From Streptomyces sp. ISL-36 (GTDB lineage: Bacteria > Actinomycetota > Actinomycetes > Streptomycetales > Streptomycetaceae), in NCBI RefSeq assembly GCF_018614205.1, contig NZ_JAGGOS010000042.1:1-64000 (forward strand): a stretch of DNA of 64,000 nt. The letters run 5' to 3'. The notes beneath the pieces are model-generated. The model did no database searches, was not told where the DNA came from, and saw only the letters and a program-made list of their open reading frames with translations. The position numbers were made by a program, and so were the translations under genes. Position 1 is the first letter of the stretch. Each line of letters starts with the position of its first letter. Shown piece after piece: positions 25,637 through 34,149 of the stretch.

Positions 25637-25893
25637 GATGCGCAGCCGCGCCTCTGGTGCCAAATCAACACGTCAGAGGCGGTTTTCGCACAGACCTGAC
25701 CTGCGGCGGGGAGCGTAGAGCGTCATGTGCGTCTGCACCGACATGGGCCGCGCGACATCCGCACCACAACTGTGGTGGTCCTCTTCCGTGCCACCTTTCA
25801 GAACCCAGGTGATCTTCGCGCGGAGCGGGGCAGTGGGAGACGTCCCTCACTGTCCCGCCCGGGCGCCCTCCGGCGACGGCGCGGTGGATGCGG
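25637..25893. other. Non-coding stretch right of site B
   Basis: No gene is supported. A lone AGCGTCA lies near 25720 (in TAGAGCGTCATG). The stretch ends at the convergent lysyl oxidase stop. Confidence 0.45.
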
Positions 25894-26709
25894 TCAGACG
25901 CCCGGACGCGGGCCGCCGACGCCCACCGGTACGCCCTGGCCGATCGTGACCTTCACTGATGTCGTCCTCGGAGCCGTCCGGTTGGACTCGTGCAGGATGC
26001 CGAGCGGGTTCGTCGTCATCTCGAGCGTGTACTCCTGCGGCGGGAGGTTCATCAGCGCGCTGACGTCGAAGGACTGCCCGTCCAGCGCCTTGTCGTAGAC
26101 GTCCGCCCAGCCGATGGAGATTCCCATGGTCAGGCTCGTCGCGTTGGCGTTGTGCGAACAGGAGTTGTAGACAGGGTTGACGGGGCTGCCGGGGAGCGTG
26201 GAGTCCGCGACCTCCAGGTCGACCAGGCAGAACGCGACCTTCGGCGACTCACGCACCACCTGACCGCCGGCGTCGAGGAGCCGGTAGCGGGAGATGCCCT
26301 CCATGTGGAAGTGCTTGTGCTCGTCGTGGTACTTCATCAGGCCGACGGGCACCTCGTACGAGGAGCCGTCGGAGCGGGAGATCCGCTGGTAGGCGGGCAG
26401 CACGTTGTTCCCGGGCGTGGCGGCGGCCGCCTCCTCCTTGGTGCGGCGGCCGGTGACGTGCAGGGCGCCGGAGCCGAGGTTCGCTGGCGCGCCGGTGAAG
26501 CGCAGCCAGGTGACGCCGGTTTCGGGATGACGGACCAGATCGTTGTCCGCGAGTTCGCTCCGGAGCGGTTCGAGGGAGGGCAACCGGTCCGTGGGGGCGT
26601 CGACGGCCGAGGCCGGGACGGGGCCGGTGGCCAGCAGCGCGCCGATCGCCATCATCGCTGCGGTGATCCAGGTCCGTGTGGTGCGTCCGCGCCGTTGTGT
26701 GCGTCTCAT
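25894..26709 (-). CDS. Secreted lysyl-oxidase-family protein
   Basis: This 271-residue protein has a twin-Arg-containing basic N-terminus and a hydrophobic signal (about 13-35, ending ASA). The lysyl oxidase domain is recognised by the copper-binding cluster HDEHKHFHMEGISRYRLL (about 128-145; the family signature is HxHxH) and by CLVDLEVAD, NSCSHNANATSLTMGISIGW and YTLEMTTNPLG. Lysyl oxidases oxidise amino groups using copper and a peptide-derived quinone. It is the second copper enzyme in the window, though in a different segment from the copper genes at 1.4-9.5 kb. Confidence 0.88.
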   Translation of the reverse strand: MRRTQRRGRTTRTWITAAMMAIGALLATGPVPASAVDAPTDRLPSLEPLRSELADNDLVRHPETGVTWLRFTGAPANLGSGALHVTGRRTKEEAAAATPGNNVLPAYQRISRSDGSSYEVPVGLMKYHDEHKHFHMEGISRYRLLDAGGQVVRESPKVAFCLVDLEVADSTLPGSPVNPVYNSCSHNANATSLTMGISIGWADVYDKALDGQSFDVSALMNLPPQEYTLEMTTNPLGILHESNRTAPRTTSVKVTIGQGVPVGVGGPRPGV

Positions 26710-26880
26710 GACTGTTCTTCACTGTCCTTCCTGGGGTGGATGATGCGGTGTGCGGGAGCGTCTTCGGCGATGTCCACGCCGAGGACGTCCGCAGGGAGCG
26801 GGGCCGCGCGGCCCTCGCCCGGTGCGGCCCCGGGCGTGCTGCCCGTGGCCAGTCCTCCCGTCCGACTCGGGGGGCCGGGG

Positions 26881-27285
26881 TCACGGCTCGGGCGAGAGGT
26901 GTTCATGGACGACGAGCCAGCGCCCGTCCGGGGACCGCCGGAAGACGACGGTCTCCCGCTCACGCAGTTCCTCGCCGTCGGCGCCGTCCTTCGTGGCGAG
27001 GCGGGTGTGCACCCGGTGGGTCAGCACCGCCAGGCCGTCGGCGACGACGCGTACCGCGGTGTCGTCCGTACGGCAGCCGAGCACGCGGAACCCGTCCAGC
27101 TCCCAGGCGCGCCAGGCGGCCTCGTACGCGGCTCGGGTGGCGAGGAGGCCGGGGTCCGTGGGGAAGAGGAACGTGGCGTCGTCGTCGAAGGCGGCGAAGT
27201 AGCGGTCGGTGGCGTGGGCGGCGAAGGCGGCCACCAGTTCGGCTGCGGCGGCCCGCACCTCGGCTTCGGCGTCGTCGGCACTCAT
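26881..27285 (-). CDS. SnoaL/NTF2-like (DUF4440-type) protein
   Basis: The 134-residue product has the NTF2-like cone fold pattern: a first helix ELVAAFAAHATDRYFAAFDD, strand ATFLFPTDP, helix YEAAWRAWE, and strands ending in RETVVFRRSPDGRWLVVHEHLS. Such proteins bind small molecules or catalyse simple reactions. The start codon overlaps the stop of the upstream permease by four bases, so it is translationally coupled to it. That suggests a role in handling the permease substrate, but the family is too varied to say more. Confidence 0.85.
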   Translation of the reverse strand: MSADDAEAEVRAAAAELVAAFAAHATDRYFAAFDDDATFLFPTDPGLLATRAAYEAAWRAWELDGFRVLGCRTDDTAVRVVADGLAVLTHRVHTRLATKDGADGEELRERETVVFRRSPDGRWLVVHEHLSPEP

Positions 27286-28880
27286 CCGTCCACCGCCGGG
27301 AGGCCGTCCACGGTCGGGAGCCCGTCCGGCCCGCCCGCCGAAGCGATCGTCCGGCCGCCGGGCGCCGTCGGCTCGCCGGCCCCGTCGGCGGCCTGCGCCG
27401 GGACCGGCGCGGCGTCGGCGGATGCCGGTTCCCCTTGAGCGAGTTCACGCTCGCTTGCGGCCACCGCGGGTTCCTCCGCCGACAGGTCCATCCCGCGCGT
27501 CAGGGCGTAGTACAGGATCCCGGAGACGGCGAGCCCGATCACGAACGCCACGTCGACCCCGCCGAGCGCCTGGGCAACGGGCCCGGTGAAGGGGCCCACC
27601 ACCATGAACGGCGCCATCAGAAGCAGGCCCACACCGTAGGCCAGCAGGCCGCGCCACGCCCAAGTGCCGTAGACGCCGTCGGGCCGGAAGAGGTGGGTGA
27701 TGGCGTAGCGGCCGCGCCGGACGAAGAAGTAGTCGACCAGATTCACCGCGGTCCATGGGATCAGCAGGAACAGCATGAGCAGCAGGGCGTTGCCCAAGGC
27801 GGTGGAGAAGTCGGCCGAGACGCTCAGGCCCACGGCGCACCAGACGACGGCGAGGCCGCCGATGGTCAGCACCCGGGCCCTGCGGCCGGGGCGAAGCGGG
27901 CGGATCGAGTCGATCCCGGTGAGGACCGTGAGCATGCCGCTGTAGGCGTTGAGTCCCATGGTGGCCACCAGCGCGAGCACCGACAGCACGGTCAGGACGG
28001 CGCCCAGGCCGCCCACCATCTGGTCCCCGGCGTCGCGCGTGCCGGCCAGCGGGTCGTTCACACCGAGGGTGGCGGCCATCCAGGCGCCGATGGGAATGAG
28101 CCACATCGGCGAACCGGCGGCACCGCCGAAGACGGAGGCCACGATGCGGGACGTCGGGGTGTCGCGCGGCAGATAGCGCGAGTAGTCGGAGACGTAGGGG
28201 GCGTACGAGATGTTGTATCCGGCGGCGGCGGTGAACTGCACCATGAAGGCGACCAGGGTGAAGCCACCGGCAATCGGGGCGGCATCGGCCGGGCCGGTCA
28301 CCCAGCCGCTGAGGATGCCGATCGACAGCAACAGCCAGCACGGGGCCGAGCACCAGAAGAGCACCTGGAACGCCCGGTGGAGCCAGTCGTGTCCGTACAC
28401 GGCCAGGACCACCGCGAGGATGGTGATGCCGATTCCGACGGTGGTCACGTCCCAGCCGAACACCGCGTTCAGACCGTGGCCGATGATGATCGTGTCTACG
28501 ACGTTGAAGCCGACGAAGGTGAACAGCGTCGCCGCCAGGGGCACGATCACCCCCCGGTAGCCGAACTGGCCCCGGGACTGGATCATCTGCGGCAGCCCCA
28601 ACTGCGGGCCCTGGCTTGCGTGGAATGCCATGAAGAAGGTGCCCACCAGAAGCCCGAGTGCGCTGGCCAGTACCGTCCATCCGACGGACAGGCCGAGCCC
28701 GGGACCGATGAACCCGAGGGACAGGGTGAAGGGCTGGAAGTTTCCCTGGAACCAGAAGGGGCCCTGCTTCCACAGCTTGCCGTGCCGTTCGGCGAAGGGG
28801 ACGTGCTGGATGGAGAGGCTTTCGATGACATCCGCGCCGCCGGGTTCGGCTTTCGAGTGCTGGTCAATCCGGACCGCCAT
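27282..28880 (-). CDS. NCS1-family nucleobase permease
   Basis: This 532-residue protein has about twelve membrane helices and NCS1 features: an N-terminal ESLSIQHVPFAERHGKLWKQ, FWFQGNFQPFTLSLGFIG, SRGQFGYRGVIVPLAATLF and AAGYNISYAPYVSDYSRYLP. These match cytosine/purine/allantoin-type permeases that import nucleobases with H+ or Na+. A low-complexity Ala/Pro/Gly tail of about 70 residues follows the last helix and is unusual for the family. A PucR regulator is divergent from it, fitting a purine-related substrate. The NTF2-like gene is coupled downstream. Confidence 0.92.
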   Translation of the reverse strand: MAVRIDQHSKAEPGGADVIESLSIQHVPFAERHGKLWKQGPFWFQGNFQPFTLSLGFIGPGLGLSVGWTVLASALGLLVGTFFMAFHASQGPQLGLPQMIQSRGQFGYRGVIVPLAATLFTFVGFNVVDTIIIGHGLNAVFGWDVTTVGIGITILAVVLAVYGHDWLHRAFQVLFWCSAPCWLLLSIGILSGWVTGPADAAPIAGGFTLVAFMVQFTAAAGYNISYAPYVSDYSRYLPRDTPTSRIVASVFGGAAGSPMWLIPIGAWMAATLGVNDPLAGTRDAGDQMVGGLGAVLTVLSVLALVATMGLNAYSGMLTVLTGIDSIRPLRPGRRARVLTIGGLAVVWCAVGLSVSADFSTALGNALLLMLFLLIPWTAVNLVDYFFVRRGRYAITHLFRPDGVYGTWAWRGLLAYGVGLLLMAPFMVVGPFTGPVAQALGGVDVAFVIGLAVSGILYYALTRGMDLSAEEPAVAASERELAQGEPASADAAPVPAQAADGAGEPTAPGGRTIASAGGPDGLPTVDGLPAVDG

Positions 28881-28902
28881 GGACCCTCCCGTTTTCGTTC
28901 AC

Positions 28903-28923
28903 TCCGGGACACCACAGCCCGGA
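28903..28923. promoter_or_regulatory. Inverted repeat between NCS1 permease and pucR-like gene
   Basis: TCCGGG-N9-CCCGGA (28903-28908 and 28918-28923) lies in the divergent promoter region. It is a candidate site for the PucR-type regulator. Six-base GC-rich arms can occur by chance in this genome. Confidence 0.35.
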
Positions 28924-29027
28924 AACGGAGGCCCTGAGTGTGCGGCCATCGTGAGCCGGGCGGCAATTGTGCATCGCTCAAACTCGACCCCTTTCTTTGT
29001 GGGGCGCCACGATGCAGCATGTGCGCG

Positions 29028-30545
29028 ATGACAGAACCGACAGCCGCCCTCCGGGTCCACGACCTCGTGCATTCCCCCGCCCTCCAGCTGTGTGTGCTGG
29101 CCGGTCGGGAAGGCCTGCACCGGGCCGTGTCATGGGCGCACGTGAGCGAGCTGGAGGACCCCACCCCGTGGCTCCTCGGCGCGGAGCTGATCATGACGAC
29201 GGGCATCGCGATTCCCCGGACCGCCGTCCGGCAGCGTGCCTACGTCGAGCGGCTGGCCGAGGCCGGCGTGGCCGCGCTCGTCCTCTCCGCCCACCTGCAC
29301 GTCCCCCCACTGCGGCAGGAGTTTTTGGCGACGGCGGACGAACGGTCCCTGCCGGTCATGGAGTTGCCGTTGCAGGTTCCCTTCATCGCCGTGGCGCAGG
29401 AGGTGGCCGCCGCCCTGCAGGCCGGCGACCGGCGGCGGTGCGGCACGGAGCTGCAGGTCTTCAGCGCCCTGCGCTGGCTCGCCGCCGAGGACCTCACCGC
29501 CGAGGAGCTCTTCCGCAGGCTGGAGCGGCTGTCCGGCTATTCGCTCTACCTGTGCACGCCCGCCGGAGGTCCCCTGCTGCCCGGCGTGCCCATACCCCCT
29601 GCCCGGCACGCGACGCAGCTGCCGGACTCGGCCGACCCGGCCCCGACCGTCGCCGGCGGCTACGTCCTGCCGGTCCCCGCGCCCGGCAGGACGGCCGGAT
29701 ACCTGCTGGCGCTGGAACGGCAGGGCGAGCGGCGTGGGGAGGGCATGGAACCGGCCGGGCTCGGCGTCGTCCAGCACATTGCGACCGTCGCGGCCCTGCA
29801 GGTTTCCATGGTGCGTCACGAGCGCGAGACGCTCCGCCGCCAGGGCGCGGAGACGCTCGCGGAACTCCTCCAGGACGTCCTGGACCCGGACACCGCCCGT
29901 AGGCACCTCACCCGGCTGGGGTTCGCCGCCGACACGGCCGTCCTCCTCGCCGTCCTCGACGGCGGCGACGACGGACCGCTCGACGACGCCGCGGTGGTGC
30001 AGGTCCTGGACGACTCGGCCGTTCCCCACCTGGTGTTGCGCCGGCACGAAGCGCTGTACGTACTCCTCGCCGATTCCCCGGATGCCCGCGCAGCCCTCAC
30101 GACCGTGCCGCACGCCCGAGTCGGCGTCTCACGCCCCTTCGTTCCAGGACGCACCCTGGGCCTTGCCCGGCGCGAAGCCGTTCTGGCGCTCCGGCGAGCG
30201 GGAGCCTCGGGCGAGTCCATGGCGGTGTTCAGCGACGACATGACGGAACGTTGGCTGCACGACGACCCGTCCGTCCTGCACGGACTGGTGGACCACGTAC
30301 TCGGCGCGGCACTGCGGTACGACACCCAACACGGCAGCGCCCTGGTCCTCTCTGCTCTGACCTGGCTGGAGCGAGACCGGTCCACGGAGGAGGCGGCGCA
30401 GGCGCTCCACATCCACCCCAACACCCTGCTCTACCGCCTGCGCCGGTTCGCCGGCCTCAGCGGCAGAAACCTGTCGTCGACGGCCGACCTCACCGAAGTG
30501 TGGCTCGCGCTGCGGGCGGCCCACCGCTGCGGCCGGCTGCCCTGA
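29028..30545 (+). CDS. PucR-family transcriptional regulator
   Basis: The 505-residue product has the PucR domain order. The N-terminal purine-catabolism domain (about 8-125) includes LAGREGLHRAVSWAHVSELE and the PWLLGAELIMTTGIAI segment. A central GGDEF-like/CdaR region lies at about 290-400. The C-terminal helix-turn-helix (about 445-500) reads ALTWLERDRSTEEAAQALHI followed by HPNTLLYRLRRF. PucR proteins respond to purine-catabolism metabolites. It is divergently transcribed from the NCS1 permease, its likely target. ATG 29028 is chosen; ATG 29019 is possible. Confidence 0.92.
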   Translation: MTEPTAALRVHDLVHSPALQLCVLAGREGLHRAVSWAHVSELEDPTPWLLGAELIMTTGIAIPRTAVRQRAYVERLAEAGVAALVLSAHLHVPPLRQEFLATADERSLPVMELPLQVPFIAVAQEVAAALQAGDRRRCGTELQVFSALRWLAAEDLTAEELFRRLERLSGYSLYLCTPAGGPLLPGVPIPPARHATQLPDSADPAPTVAGGYVLPVPAPGRTAGYLLALERQGERRGEGMEPAGLGVVQHIATVAALQVSMVRHERETLRRQGAETLAELLQDVLDPDTARRHLTRLGFAADTAVLLAVLDGGDDGPLDDAAVVQVLDDSAVPHLVLRRHEALYVLLADSPDARAALTTVPHARVGVSRPFVPGRTLGLARREAVLALRRAGASGESMAVFSDDMTERWLHDDPSVLHGLVDHVLGAALRYDTQHGSALVLSALTWLERDRSTEEAAQALHIHPNTLLYRLRRFAGLSGRNLSSTADLTEVWLALRAAHRCGRLP

Positions 30546-30752
30546 GAGACCAGCCGCCTCCCAGTTACAGACCACATCCACAGGAAAAGGACTCGCCCAC
30601 GAGTCGGCTCGAGCAGCCTTCAGCCACCCAGCCCAAGCCAACGGCGAGGCCGTCTCGGCGAGCGAGTCAGGCCCCTGAGTGGTTTCTGGGGCCCGCTTTG
30701 GGAGCCGAGTGCGAGATCCTGCTCCGACTCGGGCTCCACATGCCTCCTGATC

Positions 30753-30774
30753 GGGCGAGTGGGTGCGCTCGCCC
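30753..30774. terminator. Hairpin downstream of the amyloid-motif operon
   Basis: GGGCGAG (30753-30759) pairs with CTCGCCC (30768-30774) around an 8-nt loop. It lies five bases beyond the stop of the 133-residue gene (30779) on the minus strand, where a terminator is expected. It could also serve the convergent pucR-like gene. The other ~200 bases of the gap from 30546 show nothing. Confidence 0.5.
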
Positions 30775-30778
30775 AGCC

Positions 30779-31180
30779 TCAACTCAGCAGCCCACCGATA
30801 GCAGTGGCGAGAGCTTCTCCGCTCTGCTGGACAGCGGTCCCGAGGACAAGTGCGGGCAGTGCCTGTGCGATCCCCCTCAGCGTGTTCGCCTGCTCAACCG
30901 GAGCCGCGAGTGAGTCGTCCGCGGTGCCCGCCATGGCCCTCAGGGCTTCCATGTGCTGCAGACCCGCCGCGTTGCGCTCCAGATCCACTCGGAACGCGAC
31001 GAGGAGGGCCCGTACGGAGTCGACGTCGGTGCCCCCGTGAGCCGATGCAGCCTGGTGTACGTGAGAAATGTTCTGTCCGACGACGTTTTGGAGTGGGGCG
31101 TTGTTGTTGCCGCCGATGCTGATGCCCGTGCCGTGTCCCGACTCGGGTGTGGGTTCCGGTCGACGTCGTCCGATGGCCAT
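30779..31180 (-). CDS. Small helical protein with N-terminal amyloid-like motif
   Basis: From ATG 31180 (AGGAGG six bases upstream) the product is 133 residues. The N-terminus carries GISIGGNNNAPLQNVVGQNI (about 18-37), nearly the same as VYGDNNAPIQNIVGNGNSNV at the C-terminus of the protein encoded immediately upstream. The rest (about 48-133) is helical: VRALLVAFRVDLERNAAGLQ, MAGTADDSLAAPVEQANTL and a hydrophobic end LPALVLGTAVQQSGEALATAIGGLL. In bacterial amyloid-signalling pairs one partner is a small effector with the motif at one end; this protein fits that role. The effector domain is not recognised. Confidence 0.75.
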   Translation of the reverse strand: MAIGRRRPEPTPESGHGTGISIGGNNNAPLQNVVGQNISHVHQAASAHGGTDVDSVRALLVAFRVDLERNAAGLQHMEALRAMAGTADDSLAAPVEQANTLRGIAQALPALVLGTAVQQSGEALATAIGGLLS

Positions 31181-32952
31181 CACTTTCCTCCTTGGCTGGT
31201 GGAGCCCTGACCGACGTTGCTGTTGCCGTTACCGACGATGTTCTGGATCGGCGCGTTGTTGTCGCCGTAGACCTGAATGTTGTTGGTCACAGCGGCCACC
31301 TGCTGGTCGTAGGCGGCTGTATCGATGCCCAGGTCCCGCAAGTAGGCAGCGACGGTACGGAACACGCAGGTCTCCATGAGGACGACATGGCGCTTGGCGT
31401 CATCACTCTGGTGCATGTCCGTGACTTCCTCGGTCGAGTACCGGTCCCGCAGGCTCACGGGGTCCTCCTCCTCGGTTCGGCCTTCGATGCTCTCTCCGAG
31501 CGCGATCCGGGCGACCAGGCGCCACAACACCAAGGGGCCGGCAGCGGCGTCCAGAAGGGCTTGGACCGTCACCCACCTGAGCAGCCGCACACCGCGCTTG
31601 CCGACGGGGGCCGCCGTCACCTTCAGCTCGTTGTAGAGCGGAGTCATGACGTGCGGCCGCACAGTCAGCCGCAACTCGCCCGCCTCCAAGGCAGCGTGAA
31701 CGAACACACTGACCACAACCTGGCCATCCCAGGTGATGCACTGCGCGCGCAGATAGAGTCGCGTCGGCTCGCTGGAGGGCGACTTACGGCCCCGGCCAGT
31801 CAGGTCCGGCGCTTCCCCGTTCGCCTCCCGGGTCTGTTGTAGCCAGAGGTGGGCCGGCAACCCGAGAACCCGCTCCATGGAGAACCCTGGCAGCGGGTCC
31901 GTGATCTCCCGTGCCCCCCGGCCCAGTTCGTCGAGTGCGGCACCCACGCGCCGCAGAAGTTCCGCCTCGCCGAAGGGCTTGACCGACTCCTCGGGGTCCT
32001 TCGGTTTCAGAGGGATGTTGATGTGAGCGGCTCCCCAGAGGTCGCGCCCGGCACCGATGAAGTGCTGCGAGGCGTCATAGGGCAGTCGGCGCCCCTCCTG
32101 CCCCTCCCCGATCTTCGCGAGCCTCCGGGTGGTCTTCGGCGCCGTCCACGGCAGCGCGTCGTGGGAGACCCGCTTGCGACTCAGCACAGACAGAGCGGCC
32201 CTCGCCACCAACCGGTCCCCTACGTACACCACTGCCATCCCTGCAAGTAGGCCGACCGGCACCGCGGCCAGCCCGAGTCTCACCTCCGGTACCGATTCGT
32301 GCGGCACCAGGGCCAGCATCCACGGAACGATGAGAGGCAGGTACGCCAACCATGGGCGGCGGGCCAGCCGACTGTTGAGCTTCTTCTTACGCTGCGCTCG
32401 AAACGCCGCCCACCTCATGGTGAGGGCGACCACGACGGCGGTCACCCAGATCGCCGTCGCCCACGGAGAGACGTACCCGGCCGCTGCCAGGAGCAACAGG
32501 AAGCACAGACGCCGTAGCCGCCGCCTGCGACGTGCACGCAGGCTGTGTGCCACCATCGGGACGAGATCGAACCCATACGATGACACAGGCACTGGCGGCC
32601 CGTTCAGCACATGGTCGACAACCCACTGTGCCGTCGGCTCGCCCAGCGGAGGGCAATCGTCATTGCCCTCCAGGTAAATGGGCCTGCGTGTACTACGCCG
32701 CTGCTTCTTCGGGGCCGCACTCTTGCCCCGAAACTTGCGCCACCACGCCTTGAGCTCCTTCACTCGATCCGGCCGCGCATAGACCGCCTGGCACAGGTAC
32801 CTCGTCACCTCGGTGGCAGTCGGATCCACCTCCGCGGGACGAGGCGTGTCGGCCGTCCGAGCAGCCCGTTGCACAGGCACACCCGGCCACCCGTCCGGGC
32901 ACGCCTCCCCCTGCTTCCTTTCCCGGGCTTTGGTGCCCCAGGCGATCCCCAT
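31180..32952 (-). CDS. Membrane protein with C-terminal amyloid-like motif
   Basis: The 590-residue product starts with a cytosolic region of about 135 residues, then three or four membrane helices (about 143-240, including LCFLLLLAAAGYVSPW, ATAIWVTAVVVALTM and AVPVGLLAGMAVVYVG). A large soluble domain (about 260-555) has no P-loop or protease motif I can see. The last ~35 residues carry VYGDNNAPIQNIVGNGNSNV, shared with the next gene. The stop and next start overlap (TGATG), so the two are translated together. I do not recognise the main domain. The arrangement suggests a membrane sensor that templates aggregation of the small partner. Confidence 0.75.
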   Translation of the reverse strand: MGIAWGTKARERKQGEACPDGWPGVPVQRAARTADTPRPAEVDPTATEVTRYLCQAVYARPDRVKELKAWWRKFRGKSAAPKKQRRSTRRPIYLEGNDDCPPLGEPTAQWVVDHVLNGPPVPVSSYGFDLVPMVAHSLRARRRRRLRRLCFLLLLAAAGYVSPWATAIWVTAVVVALTMRWAAFRAQRKKKLNSRLARRPWLAYLPLIVPWMLALVPHESVPEVRLGLAAVPVGLLAGMAVVYVGDRLVARAALSVLSRKRVSHDALPWTAPKTTRRLAKIGEGQEGRRLPYDASQHFIGAGRDLWGAAHINIPLKPKDPEESVKPFGEAELLRRVGAALDELGRGAREITDPLPGFSMERVLGLPAHLWLQQTREANGEAPDLTGRGRKSPSSEPTRLYLRAQCITWDGQVVVSVFVHAALEAGELRLTVRPHVMTPLYNELKVTAAPVGKRGVRLLRWVTVQALLDAAAGPLVLWRLVARIALGESIEGRTEEEDPVSLRDRYSTEEVTDMHQSDDAKRHVVLMETCVFRTVAAYLRDLGIDTAAYDQQVAAVTNNIQVYGDNNAPIQNIVGNGNSNVGQGSTSQGGK

Positions 32953-33396
32953 GCCGCTCCCCCGTTCGCTCGTACGGCGGGCATCTTCACGACGAACAGC
33001 AGAAGCCGCCAGATCACAAAGGCGACATTGCGCGCAACAGGCCGTGAGGGAGGTGAATTGGCCGAAACCTGATCAGGGAAGCGGGACGAAGTCGTTCCAG
33101 CGAGGCACGTGGCAGCGCCCCAGGCCATCACAACGTCGACGGCCCGCCGTAGGAATCGCCACCAACTTCTCGATCTCCGCGGCAGCAATCACCCGCAGCC
33201 CGTCCTCGCCACACCCCTGGACCGATAGCCACCGCGCCGGCCACCCATCCGCCTTGCTGAGCAGTGCGTCCCACGTGGGCCACCTGGGATCCGACCTGCT
33301 CCCCGAGCCCCCACGAGACCACGCCCCGCCAACCGCAGAGACGCCCTGACCTGAGCAAACGCCATCCGCGCAGGTGAGATCGACAACCGAACCTCA
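32953..33396. other. Non-coding stretch
   Basis: About 440 bases with no convincing gene; the minus-strand open frame here lacks motifs. The promoter of the 590-residue gene should lie at its left end. The stretch leads to a tRNA fragment. Confidence 0.45.
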
Positions 33397-33436
33397 TTCG
33401 GGACGAAGAGGTCGTGGGTTCACATCCCACCCCGAC
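33397..33436 (+). pseudogene. 3' half of a tRNA-Pro (CGG) gene
   Basis: TTCGGGACGAA followed by GAGGTCGTGGGTTCACATCC reproduces the anticodon arm (anticodon CGG), variable loop and T-arm of Streptomyces tRNA-Pro, ending CCCCGACA. The 5' half, with D-arm and acceptor 5' strand, is absent and part of the 3' acceptor is lost. Partial tRNA 3' ends are the classic footprint of integrases that use tRNA genes, so this is probably an old attachment site. Confidence 0.7.
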
Positions 33437-33469
33437 AGCGAAGCGCCAGGTCAGGGAGCCGCGCTGCCC

Positions 33470-34006
33470 TCAGGCCCAAGCGGTCGCGTCGTACACGCCA
33501 TCGCAGTGAGAGTCGATGGCGCCAGGGACGCGCAGGGCTTCCAGGCTCTCGGGCGCGTCGGGGTTGAGGAGCGCGATGAGCCTGGTGGAGGCCCACCAGC
33601 CCACAGGGCGGCTTTCCCCGGACTCCGGGTCGGTCGTACCGACGTCGATGCCGATCGTGCCCCGCTCGGGCAATGCGAGATAGAGGCGGACCACCCCTCG
33701 GTCACGCGTGTCGAAGCGGACGAGGTGGTAGAGGTCCGGGGCGACGGTGGCTGCGTAGTCGTGCCAGTACGGGTCGCCGACGAGGTCGGCCACCACGTAG
33801 TCCAGGGCGTCGTCCGAGGTGACCTCCACTTCGGCGGGAAGGACACCGGCCGCCGTCAGCGCATCGAGGTCCAGTACGCCCGCCTCGGTGCTGTCGGCCG
33901 CCCAGCGGGCCGCGTCGCGCAGCGCGCCCACGTACCACCAGGAGCCGAGCGAGACTGGTGCGGCTCCTGGGTGGTGGGGTAGTTCGATCAGTACGGTCCT
34001 GGACAT
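33470..34006 (-). CDS. Hypothetical protein, possible immunity protein
   Basis: This 178-residue soluble, acidic, Trp-rich protein contains SLGSWWYVGALRDAARWAAD, LPAEVEVTSDDALDYVVADL and TIGIDVGTTDPESGESRPVG. Composition and size suit polymorphic-toxin immunity proteins, and the toxin pair at 35.0-36.6 kb is close. I do not recognise the family. The segment LPAEVEVTSDDA resembles IPADVEVMSNDA in the broken secreted protein encoded just upstream. A 37-codon open frame at 34015-34128 precedes it and might be a small gene. Confidence 0.6.
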   Translation of the reverse strand: MSRTVLIELPHHPGAAPVSLGSWWYVGALRDAARWAADSTEAGVLDLDALTAAGVLPAEVEVTSDDALDYVVADLVGDPYWHDYAATVAPDLYHLVRFDTRDRGVVRLYLALPERGTIGIDVGTTDPESGESRPVGWWASTRLIALLNPDAPESLEALRVPGAIDSHCDGVYDATAWA

Positions 34007-34149
34007 GTCGTCTTTCAGCCGGACACGGATGACTCCGGCGGTCGGCAGGAAGGCTCGAAGCCGCCGGGGAGAGGCGCGGCGATGAACCGACGCAGCGCCA
34101 GCAGGATCTCCGTCGCCTCTCGGCCCATGGCCTCGCGTCCTTTCCAGGA

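Noticed and set aside
26736-28937. 733-codon plus-strand open frame
   Set aside because: Antisense to the NCS1 permease and NTF2-like genes; composition (His/Asp/Gln/Arg-rich) is that of a reverse-strand shadow.
34015-34128. 37-codon minus-strand frame (MGREATEILLALRRFIAAPL...)
   Set aside because: It has a plausible start and could be a small gene, but there is no recognisable motif and it lies in a decayed region; evidence is too thin to call it.
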